The translations under genes and the position numbers were made by a program. A stretch of 64,000 bases of DNA. Source: Pelagomonas calceolata (Eukaryota > Sar > Pelagophyceae > Pelagomonadales > Pelagomonadaceae). The stretch is taken from the NCBI GenBank assembly GCA_918797485.1, contig CAKKNE010000003.1:3782001-3846000 (forward strand), written 5' to 3'. Positions 46,129 to 54,476 of this stretch are shown here, in pieces. The notes under the pieces were generated by a model. It ran no database searches, was not told the DNA's origin, and saw only the letters and a program-made list of their open reading frames with translations. Position 1 is the first letter of the stretch. Each line of letters starts with the position of its first letter.

Positions 46129-47211
46129 ATGGCGCCGACGCACAAGGGCTCGATCCCCTCGCCCGCAAGGGTCCACGGCGCGTTAGGACTCTGCCAGGTC
46201 TTGTTTGGCGCCGGCGCCGTCGTCGGCGCGCTGGGGCTCCCTGCATTCAATCCATTAGTTTTCGCTTTACTGAGGGAAGCGCTAGCCGCACCTCTATTAG
46301 CAACAGCAGCCTACCTGACAACAAGAACGACATTCACCGACGTCGCGCCCTATAGCCGATTGTTCGGCGAGTGCGGCACTCTTATTTTTGGAAATCAAGT
46401 GCTGTTCGTCGTCGGCCTCAAGCTCTCGAATCCGGTAGCAGGAGCCATCTGGCAGCCTTCGCAGCCCATCTTCACGGCGGCTTTGGCCTCGTTCATCGGC
46501 GCGGAGACGCCGTCTCCTCTACGCTTTGCTGGCGTGGCATTGGCGTTCCTAGGTTGCGCGACGATGGTCTCGTTTCGCGCCCACGAGACGCACACGAGCG
46601 GCGGGAACCTCACGAGGGAGCTCTGCGGCCACGTGTGTTTCTTCGGCAACTGCCTCTGCACGTCCGGATATGTGTTGCGGTCGAAGCAGTTGCTTCGAAG
46701 GTTCCCGGCGCTCTGCGTGACCGCTGGAAGCTATGTGGTGGCCGCTCTGTGCATGCTGGTGACCTGCGTGTTGCTCAACTCGAACGCGTATATCGTGGAG
46801 TTCTTGTGTCCCGATTGTACGAGTGCCTGGGCGGTACCTAGAGGCGCATGGCTACCTTTGCTGTATTGGGTCCTGTGCCAGTCGTGCGCCGCCTACGCGT
46901 TGATGACCTGGGCGAACCGGGTGGCGTCCGCGTCATTGGTGTCAGGCTACTCCGCGCTGCAACCGGTGACCGCGGCCGTGCTCGCGGCGGTCGCCGTCGC
47001 GCTGGAGTGGGCGCCGGCCTGCACGCCTCTGAGTAGAGGTGGGTCCTGTTTGGCCTATCCTGGTGTGGGTGATCTCGGTGCGGTGGGCGTGTTCGCGGGA
47101 CTTTATCTGGTCGTCGCGTCGGAGCCGGCGGCGACGTCGTCGCGGGATCCCGTCGACCCGGCGCCCCTACTATCGGCGGAGAAGAGTTCCTCCGAGGCGT
47201 TGGGGCCCTGA
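46129..47211 (+). CDS. EamA/DMT-family transporter
   Basis: 360 residues, ATG 46129, with about ten hydrophobic helices. The two EamA halves are visible: the first with FNPLVFALLREALAAPLLA, VGLKLSNPVAGAIWQPSQPIFTAALA and RFAGVALAFLGCATMVSF, the second with YALMTWANRVASASLVSGYSALQPVTAAVLAAV. Members move metabolites, nucleotide sugars or amino acids across membranes; the substrate cannot be told from sequence here. There is a short acidic-Ser tail. It is convergent with the kinase gene (50 bases apart). Confidence 0.85.
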   Translation: MAPTHKGSIPSPARVHGALGLCQVLFGAGAVVGALGLPAFNPLVFALLREALAAPLLATAAYLTTRTTFTDVAPYSRLFGECGTLIFGNQVLFVVGLKLSNPVAGAIWQPSQPIFTAALASFIGAETPSPLRFAGVALAFLGCATMVSFRAHETHTSGGNLTRELCGHVCFFGNCLCTSGYVLRSKQLLRRFPALCVTAGSYVVAALCMLVTCVLLNSNAYIVEFLCPDCTSAWAVPRGAWLPLLYWVLCQSCAAYALMTWANRVASASLVSGYSALQPVTAAVLAAVAVALEWAPACTPLSRGGSCLAYPGVGDLGAVGVFAGLYLVVASEPAATSSRDPVDPAPLLSAEKSSSEALGP

Positions 47212-47261
47212 GTGTCCTTTGGTTTTGATTTTTGTGTGAACTAAATTTCCAAGCTTATAGA

Positions 47262-48092
47262 TTACGACTCCGTCGCCAGCGCGAGGACCTCCTGCGCCGA
47301 GTGCCCCAATAACAAATCGACGGCGGCCGCTTCATCATTGTTCGAAATAGACAACGCGGCCTCGCAGACCTGCTGCGACCAGCCCATCGCGACGAGCCGC
47401 GCGACCGCACCGTCAGCCGAAGACGGCGGCGGCGGCGGCTTCAGCGCGTCAACAGGAACCTCGTCAAGAACGCCCCGCAGGTCCACGGCCAGCGCGAGTG
47501 ATTGGGGCGACCAGTCCCCCTCAACAGACCAGACCCGGTCCTGGGTAGGGTCCTCGAACTTCCTCTGAAAGTCGTCGACGACGGCCTTGGAAGCAGGGAC
47601 CGGAGGTAAGGTTTTGTGGTTCTTCCTCTGTAGAACTCTTTGTTTGCACGTCTCCACATCTTCATCCAAGTGGAGTACTAATGCCACGGCGTTCTTGTCC
47701 TTTGGGGCGTGTTTTTTCATGAGCTCGACCCAGAGGTCCCTTTGTTGGTTCGTGTGGTTGCATCGATCCACCACACACCGTCTTCCTCTCTTCATCAGGT
47801 CCGTCACGGCGTCCTCGCACGCTTGTCTTGATCCTAGTGAATCTTGGCACACGAGCGAGAATCCTCTAGCTCGCAACTGGGCGGCTAGGAGTGATTTACC
47901 ACTGCCAGGCAGGCCCGTCAGTACGACCAGTAATAAGTAAGGCGGCGGGTCCTCCTTTTCCGCCAATTGCTGCATCATGAACCGCGCGCCGGACCGCTCC
48001 CACGCGTGGTCCGCGGCCACACGCCAGGCCGGCTTTTTATTGGCCTGGCGCTCCTTGCGCGCCTGGGCGGGCTGGACCTGCCACTCGCTCAT
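47262..48092 (-). CDS. P-loop polynucleotide-kinase-like protein with C-terminal UBA domain
   Basis: 276 residues, ATG 48092. A Walker A loop (VVLTGLPGSGKSLLAAQL) and VVDRCNHTNQQRDLWVEL place it in the AAA_33/PNK-like kinase group, which phosphorylates 5' ends of nucleic acids or small molecules. The LID-like basic patch is CKQRVLQRKNHKTLPP. After a Pro linker, the last 45 residues (VARLVAMGWSQQVCEAALSISNNDEAAAVDLLLGH) form a UBA domain with the MGW/F-type loop that binds ubiquitin. Related fusions with other ubiquitin-binding domains exist (N4BP2 has a CUE domain), so a role in ubiquitin-linked RNA or DNA quality control is possible. Confidence 0.82.
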   Translation of the reverse strand: MSEWQVQPAQARKERQANKKPAWRVAADHAWERSGARFMMQQLAEKEDPPPYLLLVVLTGLPGSGKSLLAAQLRARGFSLVCQDSLGSRQACEDAVTDLMKRGRRCVVDRCNHTNQQRDLWVELMKKHAPKDKNAVALVLHLDEDVETCKQRVLQRKNHKTLPPVPASKAVVDDFQRKFEDPTQDRVWSVEGDWSPQSLALAVDLRGVLDEVPVDALKPPPPPSSADGAVARLVAMGWSQQVCEAALSISNNDEAAAVDLLLGHSAQEVLALATES

Positions 48093-48454
48093 GGCTGCGT
48101 GCGCTCGCGGCGGCTGGCGTCCAGGTGTCCTATGCGCGCGGCGCGGTGCGTCGGCGGCGTCCCAAGTGTCCTGTGCGCGTGCGCGGCGCGTCGGCGGCGG
48201 GGGCTTCCAAGAGGTCCAAGAGGGCAGGGCTCCTATATGACTGCGCGGCAGAAGCTGCGCTGCAGGGCTGGGCGGAGAGGTCCCGCAGGCCTTGTTATTC
48301 TTGCAAAATGGCTACGGCAGCGTCCAAGCGGCGGCGTCTGGCTCGAGCCGGCGGCTTGCTAGTGTCTTACAGCGCTAGTTAAAGTGCCTTAACGAAGATG
48401 GCGACGGCGTAATATAATAAGCGACGCCGTTCGAGGGTAGCGACGGCGTCCCGC
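48093..48454. other. Intergenic, one motif copy
   Basis: About 360 bases between the kinase start and the 3' end of the small membrane protein gene. It contains the motif at 48356 and no supported gene. Confidence 0.4.
48356..48379 (-). repeat. Dispersed palindromic motif, copy 6
   Basis: TTGCTAGTGTCTTACAGCGCTAG. It keeps the core exactly but is two bases shorter. It lies 5' of the kinase gene. Confidence 0.65.
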
Positions 48455-48847
48455 TCAGCGGCGCTTCTTCTCCGGCGCCTCCTGGACGGCGACGGCCCCG
48501 GCGAGCGAGAGCGCGAGCATGAGGCCCTCCGGGACGTAGTGCATCGGGTACTTGAGCGGGAGATTCGGCGTGAGGTAGCCGAATCTCGCGTTCCAGGGGT
48601 AGAGGATGCCGATACCGACGGACGCCGCCAGCGCGGCCTTGGCCGCGACGGCCGTCTCAACGTTCATCATCAGGAAGACCTCGCAGAAGATGGTCACGGC
48701 GTGGCCGCGGATCCAGAACTCCATCTCCGGCGTCGACGCGATGTCCCAGTGGTCCGTGACCATGCCGCCGGGATTGAGGAGCATCATGACCCCATAGACA
48801 CCGAAGATGGCGCACGACGCCTTGACGTAGGTCGCCGCGAAGCCCAT
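48455..48847 (-). CDS. Small membrane protein, four predicted helices, unknown
   Basis: 130 residues from ATG 48847; the open frame runs further up without an ATG. Hydrophobic helices at about residues 8-25 (ASCAIFGVYGVMMLL), 45-65 (AVTIFCEVFLMMNV), 68-85 and 108-122. A conserved-looking turn, NPGGMVTDHWDI, and PEMEFWIRGHAV lie between the first two. I do not recognise a named family. There is no signal peptide beyond the first helix. The C-terminus ends EKKRR, which could be an ER-type basic tail. Confidence 0.65.
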   Translation of the reverse strand: MGFAATYVKASCAIFGVYGVMMLLNPGGMVTDHWDIASTPEMEFWIRGHAVTIFCEVFLMMNVETAVAAKAALAASVGIGILYPWNARFGYLTPNLPLKYPMHYVPEGLMLALSLAGAVAVQEAPEKKRR

Positions 48848-49157
48848 AGTTGCGTCCGGGTGCGGCTTGCGTGCAAAGGCAGCGATTGATGCGCGGCACC
48901 GATCTGTTCTCTCGTTCCTCAAGGGGGGCTAAGTTTGCCCCCCATGCGTTCCTGTCGCGTGCAGCTAGCTGCTGTAAAGACACTAGCAAGGCCAGACACT
49001 GTCATGCCCGCCGTTACTTGTGTCGGTCGCCCCTGGGAGCGCTCTTGATTAGTATTAGCCTAGTATACCCATCAGAAAGCCGCCGGCCTGGTTGTCCTTG
49101 CCCGTCTTGCCATGTGCCGCCGTCGACCGATTGCCAAATATAGTACAACACTCATAC
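48848..49157. other. Intergenic, one motif copy
   Basis: About 310 bases; the motif at 48964 is the only signal recognised. Confidence 0.4.
48964..48990 (+). repeat. Dispersed palindromic motif, copy 7
   Basis: GCTAGCTGCT, then GTAAAGACACTAGCAAG; one base is inserted in the core. It lies 117 bases upstream of the small membrane protein start. Confidence 0.65.
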
Positions 49158-51320
49158 TTAACGCGAGTCACTACGACGCCGGCGCCCGCGGTCGCGCGAG
49201 CGCGAACGGTCTCGACGCCGCCGCCCTCGCGACCGCGACCGCGAGCGATCCGCATACGCCCCGGGCGGCGGCGGGCCGGACGGCATCTGCGGCGGCGCGA
49301 CGCCTTGCGTCTCGGACATCCAGGCCGGCCGGTTGTCGACGCCGCGGCCGCGCCCGCCACCGCCGCCGCCGCCGTAGTGCCCGTTGCCGCCGCTATCGCC
49401 GTAGTGCCCATTACTGCCGCCGCCATCCCCATAATGCCCGTTGCCGCCGCCGCCCTGGCCGCGGCGGCCGCCGCCAGACGAGAACTGCATCGACGAGCCC
49501 ATGTGCCCACCGCCGCGAACCATGGCCCTTAATTCATCAGGAACTTGTTGACCGGCGTCCTCCATCAGCTTAACTAACGGACCGGCCTTCCGGTCGTCCC
49601 GTTGCGTGAAGAAGGTGTAGGCGTTGCCCGTGGCGCCCGCTCTCCCAGTACGACCAATTCGATGCACGTAGTCCTCCACGTTGCCCGGAAAGTCGTAATT
49701 TATGACAGCGCGCACATCTTTAATATCCAAGCCCCGCGCCGCGACGTCCGTCGCGATGAGCACGGGACAGATGCCCACTTTAAAGGCCTCGATCGTTTGT
49801 GTTCTCTGATACTGGTCCTTGTCGCCGTGCATCGCTGAGCAGCGCAACTGCAGCAGGCGCGGCATGGACCGCTCGAGCTGGTCACATAAGCGCTTCGAAT
49901 TCGCAAAAACAATAATCCGACACGTTTGACCTTGAGCGGCCTCTACTTCTTTCCGCACGCACTCCGCGAGTAGTCTATCTTTATCCTGCGGTGATCTCGT
50001 CACGAAGACGTGCTGCGTCACGTCACTATTAGCTTTCAGCGAGCCCGACGTATCTCCGACATATATCACAACCTGTGTGAAAATCAAAATTTTACGGCAC
50101 GCCATCGACGCGACGCCTGCTCGATGGCACCCGACGCACTGGTTGATTTCCACACAGATCACCACGGGCTCACTCAAAAACTCCGACGCCAGCGACCGCA
50201 CCTCGCGCGGCCACGTCGCCGTGAAGAATAACGTCTGCCGCCGGTCGGGGCAGCGTTGTACGATGCGCCGAATTTGGGGCTCGAAGCCCATGTCGAGCAT
50301 CCTATCGGCCTCGTCAAAGACCAGGTAGCGACACGCGTACAGGTCGACCATCCCGGCCTCGAGGAAGTCGTTCAGGCGCCCGGGCGTGGCGATGCACACG
50401 TGCGCGCCTTGTCGTAAAGCAGCCATCTGCGGGCCTTTTGGGGCGCCCCCGTAGCAGCAGACGCTTTTCACGCCGAGCGGGCCGCCAAATTTCCGCGCCT
50501 CGTCCTCGATCTGCGTCGCGAGCTCGCGCGTCGGGGCCAAGACCAAGACCTTCGGCGCGCAGGCCTGGCACGGCCGCGGGTAGCCCTCGCCGCAAAGTAA
50601 TTTGAACGCCGGCACGAGGAAGCCTAACGTTTTGCCGCTGCCCGTTTTTGCGACGCCAATAACGTCTCTCCCTTGAAGGGCCGGAGGCCAGGCCTGGCCC
50701 TGGATGGGCGACGGCGTGGCGAAGCCGGCGGCTTTCAGCGAGGTATACAAGGCGGGCAGCAACGGCGCGTCCTCGAAGCGAGGAAAACAAGAATCGCAGC
50801 CGCCCGCGACCGTGATGTCCCGCTCGCGTCGCCACCGGAGCACGTCGGGCGGGCTCTCCAAATCTTTTTTTAACGAAGAGAGGTCCCCGCCGCGCTTCTT
50901 CGGTTGTGTAGAAGGCACGGAAAACTGCGGCGGCGGCCTTCCCATGCGCGACGCCGCGATGTGCGCCTGCACGGCGTCCCACGCGTCCTGGGCCTCCTCG
51001 GGCAAGGTCTGGGCCGAGGCGCCCTCGTAGTTCTGCGGTACCTGGGTTGAGGGCGGCAAGGGTTGTGCCGAGGCCGCTACGACGGGTTCCGGTGCTTTCG
51101 GCGGCGTCCACGAGACCTTGCCCGTGCTATGTTCGTAGAAGTAGGTGTTGCCCGTCGTCGGGCAGCGGGCCGGCGACCAGCCTGCCGGGAGGCCGGGCAT
51201 CGCTGGTGGCGGCGGTGGCTGCGCGGCCTGCTGCGGCTGCGCGTAGCTCTGCGGCGCTTGCCCGGCGTAGGCGGCCTGCTGTTGACCATAACTGGCGCCG
51301 TTGGCGTAGCCGCCGTACAT
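49158..51320 (-). CDS. DEAD-box RNA helicase with WW domain (DDX5/DBP2-like)
   Basis: Exons 51320-50166 and 50072-49158, 689 residues. The N-terminus is Gln/Ala/Tyr-rich, then a WW domain (GLPAGWSPARCPTTGNTYFYEHSTGKVSW) as in plant DRH1-type helicases. Helicase motifs in order: Q motif (PSPIQGQAWP), AKTGSGKT, PTRELA, VFDEADRMLD, FTATWP in place of SAT, RGLDI, and HRIGRTGR. The C-terminus is a Gly/Tyr/Arg-rich RGG region, then an Arg/Ser tail, both RNA-binding. Likely roles are RNA unwinding in transcription, splicing or ribosome assembly. Removing the 93-base in-frame element restores SEPVVIYVGDTSG. Confidence 0.94.
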   Translation of the reverse strand: MYGGYANGASYGQQQAAYAGQAPQSYAQPQQAAQPPPPPAMPGLPAGWSPARCPTTGNTYFYEHSTGKVSWTPPKAPEPVVAASAQPLPPSTQVPQNYEGASAQTLPEEAQDAWDAVQAHIAASRMGRPPPQFSVPSTQPKKRGGDLSSLKKDLESPPDVLRWRRERDITVAGGCDSCFPRFEDAPLLPALYTSLKAAGFATPSPIQGQAWPPALQGRDVIGVAKTGSGKTLGFLVPAFKLLCGEGYPRPCQACAPKVLVLAPTRELATQIEDEARKFGGPLGVKSVCCYGGAPKGPQMAALRQGAHVCIATPGRLNDFLEAGMVDLYACRYLVFDEADRMLDMGFEPQIRRIVQRCPDRRQTLFFTATWPREVRSLASEFLSEPVVICVEINQCVGCHRAGVASMACRKILIFTQVVIYVGDTSGSLKANSDVTQHVFVTRSPQDKDRLLAECVRKEVEAAQGQTCRIIVFANSKRLCDQLERSMPRLLQLRCSAMHGDKDQYQRTQTIEAFKVGICPVLIATDVAARGLDIKDVRAVINYDFPGNVEDYVHRIGRTGRAGATGNAYTFFTQRDDRKAGPLVKLMEDAGQQVPDELRAMVRGGGHMGSSMQFSSGGGRRGQGGGGNGHYGDGGGSNGHYGDSGGNGHYGGGGGGGRGRGVDNRPAWMSETQGVAPPQMPSGPPPPGAYADRSRSRSRGRRRRDRSRSRDRGRRRRSDSR
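50073..50165 (-). mobile_element. Introner element in DEAD-box gene
   Basis: 93 bases with ends CTGTGTGGAAATCAA and its inverse (14 of 15). Flanks GTGGTGAT and GTTGTGAT match at 7 of 8. Phase 0. It has no in-frame stop, so an unspliced reading looks like a 31-residue insertion. The inner sequence shares CAGTGCGTCGGGTGC with prolidase intron 1 in the same orientation. Confidence 0.88.
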
Positions 51321-51834
51321 TGTTATTGGAGCTGTTATGCGTGCCGCGCTGGCGGCGTCTGAGCAGTTCTTTGAGCAATGCGCGCTGGCGTCGCGTCGGC
51401 GTCGCGTGTGTGCTGCTCGTTCAGCGGTCTGGATAATGTAATATATTGCGACAGCGCTCGAGAAATGCAAGAGCTACTGCGGTATTGAATGAATTCGATA
51501 GTTTCTCAGTTTTGAGGACGTGTGCGCGTGATGCGCGGCCGTCGTCGACGATGCCAAGGCAAAGCTAGTATCGATACTACGCTAGCAAAATCGCGCGAAG
51601 CCGACGCTTCGAGCAGGCGATGGACTCCTCCAGATTCGACTGACTCCTCCTCGGCTGGCTTGCTGCTCCTTTGGTAAAGGTCTCACATCTCGCCAACGAG
51701 GATAAAAAACGAGCTGTCCTACACCCTCGCGGCCGCATAGCTGGATTCAAGGGTCGGCAGTGATCATAGACTTGCCAAAGTTCGCCGCGGGCAAACAACC
51801 ACTGCAAAAAACGCATCGATAAGCGACTCCAGCC
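51321..51834. other. Divergent intergenic region with a degenerate motif
   Basis: About 510 bases between the helicase and pyruvate kinase starts. A degenerate copy of the dispersed motif is at 51564-51586; nothing else was recognised. Confidence 0.4.
51564..51586 (-). repeat. Dispersed palindromic motif, degenerate copy
   Basis: GCTAGT, ATCGATACTAC, GCTAGC. The ends and spacing are kept but the core is different. Confidence 0.35.
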
Positions 51835-53322
51835 ATGCTGCGCTCACCCCTGCTGCGAGCGGCCGCCGCCTCGCGCATTGCCGAGCGAGCCGCGACGCGC
51901 GTCACCACGAGACAAGCGTCGTTAACAAAGTTAGTGGCCACGATCGGCCCCGCGTCGGAAGAGGCCGAGCCGCTCCAGAAGTGCGTTACGGCTGGCATGC
52001 ACGTCATGCGGTTGAATTTTAGTCATGCCACGCCCGAGGAGTTCTTTTTGAGAGTGAACAACCTGGCCGCGTCGGAAGGCGGTGACTACGTCGCCAAGTT
52101 ACTGGATACGCGCGGCCCCGAGGTGCGGCTCGGCGGCCTCGCGATCTGCAAAGAAACGGACAATCGCAAGGCGAAAGTCTTGCTCGAGCAGGGCAATGAA
52201 CTGAAATTAACCACGGATCCGGCGTACGACGGCGCCGGCGACGCCCAGACGATGTACGTGAATTATGAAAGGATCGCGGCCAAGGTCAAGGTCGGCGACC
52301 AGGTGTTGTTAGATGACGGGTTGGTCACGCTCGACGTCACCGCGACGGACGGCAGCACGACGGTGACCACCAAAATAGCCAACACGAACGAAATTGGCGA
52401 GAGGAAGGGCGTGAATCTGCCGGGCGTGGCCCTAGATCTACCCGCGCTCAGTGCGAAGGACGAGAAGGACGTGGCCTTCGGCATCGAGAACGGCATCGAT
52501 GTGGTGGCGGCCTCCTTTGTCAGAGACGGGGCCGGTGTCGACGCCATCAGACAATTTATTGATAAAGAAGTAGCAAAACATCCGTCCGTGTACCCCGACG
52601 GCGACACGGTCCACATTTGTAGCAAAATAGAGTCGTTGGACGCGTTGCAGAACATCGACGACATCATCGAGAAGAGCGACGGGATCATGGTCGCGCGCGG
52701 CGACTTGGGGGTCGAGGTCCCGCTCGCCCAGATCGCCACGTGGCAGAAGACCGTCGTCGCCAAGTGCCGAGAGGCGGGCAAGCCCGTGGTGGTCGCGACG
52801 CAGATGCTCGAGTCGATGCAGAAGAACCCGCGGCCGACGCGCGCGGAGGTTGCGGACGTGACCAATGCCGCTCTGGACCTGGCCGACGCCGTCATGCTTT
52901 CAGGGGAGTCTGCAAATGGGGACTACCCGGATCTGGCTATCAGGACGCAGCAGGATATCCTCGAGGCGGCCGAGGCGTGGGACGACGAGCTCTATGAACC
53001 TGATTTAGATGAGTTATCACCAGAGTATGCTTTAGCGAGGGCTTGTGTCGAGGCGCAACGAGTGTCAGATGCTGATTCGATCGTGGTCATCGACACGGAG
53101 CGGGGCGACATGACGCGGCGCGTCGCTGCCCTCGCTCCGGACGTGCCGGTCATTTCATTGGTGGAGTCGATGCGCGTCGGGCGCCAGCTCAACATGTCGC
53201 GGGGCGTCGCGCCGCAGTGCGTCGACGATCTGGGGTTGTCGAGCGACGCGGCGGCGCAGTACGCTTCTGGTACCGTCGTTGTGTACAAATCGGACGGCGT
53301 GTCGCTGCACGAGAAGCCGTAA
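51835..53322 (+). CDS. PK: Pyruvate kinase
   Basis: 495 residues, ATG 51835. It transfers phosphate from phosphoenolpyruvate to ADP, the last step of glycolysis. Motifs in order: KLVATIGPAS, GMHVMRLNFSHA, LLDTRGPEVR, the B-domain, KDVAFGIENGIDVVAASFVR, the catalytic SDGIMVARGDLGVEVP, VVATQMLESM and DAVMLSGES. The C-domain is short and complete, which is normal for many protist isozymes. The first 28 residues (MLRSPLLRAAAASRIAERAATR) are Arg/Ala/Ser-rich without acids and fit a mitochondrial or plastid presequence. Intronless. Confidence 0.96.
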   Translation: MLRSPLLRAAAASRIAERAATRVTTRQASLTKLVATIGPASEEAEPLQKCVTAGMHVMRLNFSHATPEEFFLRVNNLAASEGGDYVAKLLDTRGPEVRLGGLAICKETDNRKAKVLLEQGNELKLTTDPAYDGAGDAQTMYVNYERIAAKVKVGDQVLLDDGLVTLDVTATDGSTTVTTKIANTNEIGERKGVNLPGVALDLPALSAKDEKDVAFGIENGIDVVAASFVRDGAGVDAIRQFIDKEVAKHPSVYPDGDTVHICSKIESLDALQNIDDIIEKSDGIMVARGDLGVEVPLAQIATWQKTVVAKCREAGKPVVVATQMLESMQKNPRPTRAEVADVTNAALDLADAVMLSGESANGDYPDLAIRTQQDILEAAEAWDDELYEPDLDELSPEYALARACVEAQRVSDADSIVVIDTERGDMTRRVAALAPDVPVISLVESMRVGRQLNMSRGVAPQCVDDLGLSSDAAAQYASGTVVVYKSDGVSLHEKP

Positions 53323-54476
53323 GAAGTTTAGGTAATTATCTTAGTAATGGGGCGAAACCCGTCTTGCTGACCGCGCACAGTGTGCGGAATTCGGGCAACC
53401 TGAACCCGATTTTTGGGCACAGCCAGTGACAAAAACCGACGAGCCGCGGCACGTAGTCACGGTTTTGATAAGAAGAAGTCATCATCATATATAGCGGACG
53501 CTACGGTAGAGAACCGCAACGACCGGAAAACCGCACAAACTCGACAAATGGCCATGCACCTGAAGCGCTCGCGCCACGCGGGCCGCGTGTCGCACCGGTA
53601 CTCCACCATATCGGAGGCCGCCACTTGCTAGGGCCGCAGGCCCAGGACGCCGTCGCGCCTGATGAGGCCGGCGGCGCCCGCCGACTCATGTCGGTACTTT
53701 CGACGCCGTCGACGCTAGAGCGGACGGCGTCGACAAATTTTTAGACGACCTTGTGTCAAAACTCTCGTGGCAGCCCGTCGACCTCTTGAGGACGACGGTG
53801 TCGCCGCACACCCTCTTCGTCCGCCGACCTATGCCGGCAGGCGTCATTGAGTGCGCTCAGACGACCTGGACGCACACCACACGCTGACGACGTGTGGACC
53901 ATCTAGTCGCCGCCGGCCGCGCAAGCGGCCGGCGGCGGCGCCAACACGGCAAAAGACAAGGAAGGCGATTTGCCGCGCGCACACCATCAAGCCTCCATGG
54001 CGCCGCCGAGCCGAGCAGACGCGACGCTGGACGCGCTCAGATGACCTGGACGCAAACCACACGCTGACGACGTGTGGCACCACCACCCAATCGATGCCCT
54101 CCCCTCGACTACTACGAGAACCGCGGCGGTTTCGGTGGACGCGCTGCGTCCTCCGTCGCCATGATGTTTCGTACGAGGGTGCCGTGTCGCCGCCGCACCA
54201 GGGAGCCGCCGTCGCCCGGTTCCAGGGCGCCGACTGCTCTTCGGCGCGGCAAAAAAGATAAGCCGCTCTCTCGATGCGATGATCCATCCCCTTGCTGTTC
54301 AAATCCCCCCCGACGTCCCCAAAGGCACCCCCACGAAATTGAGCTCGCGAGGATGCCTTGTCGGAACACGAGTACCGCTCTTTGACGGCGCATGCCGTCT
54401 AGCACTTGAAGCCACCTCTCCCGCCGAACGCGCGGTGCCCTGCTCACGACACACCAAGTGGAGTAAAGTGTGAATC
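53323..54476. repeat. Gene-poor stretch with a spaced direct repeat
   Basis: Two copies of about 48 bases, at about 53851-53897 and 54031-54078, share GCGCTCAGA, GACCTGGACGCA and CCACACGCTGACGACGTGTGG, 181 bases apart. The last part is itself an inverted repeat (CCACAC...GTGTGG). Frames on both strands run through but consist largely of the translated repeat, so no gene is called. Confidence 0.6.

Noticed and set aside
50073-50165. 31-residue insertion in the helicase as real protein
   Set aside because: It lies inside the conserved VVIYVGDTSG segment, has inverted ends and flanking duplication, and splices out cleanly; it is an intron without stops.
53844-54302. Frames of about 150 codons in the gap after pyruvate kinase
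   Set aside because: Their apparent repeat is just the translated direct repeat of the DNA, on both strands.
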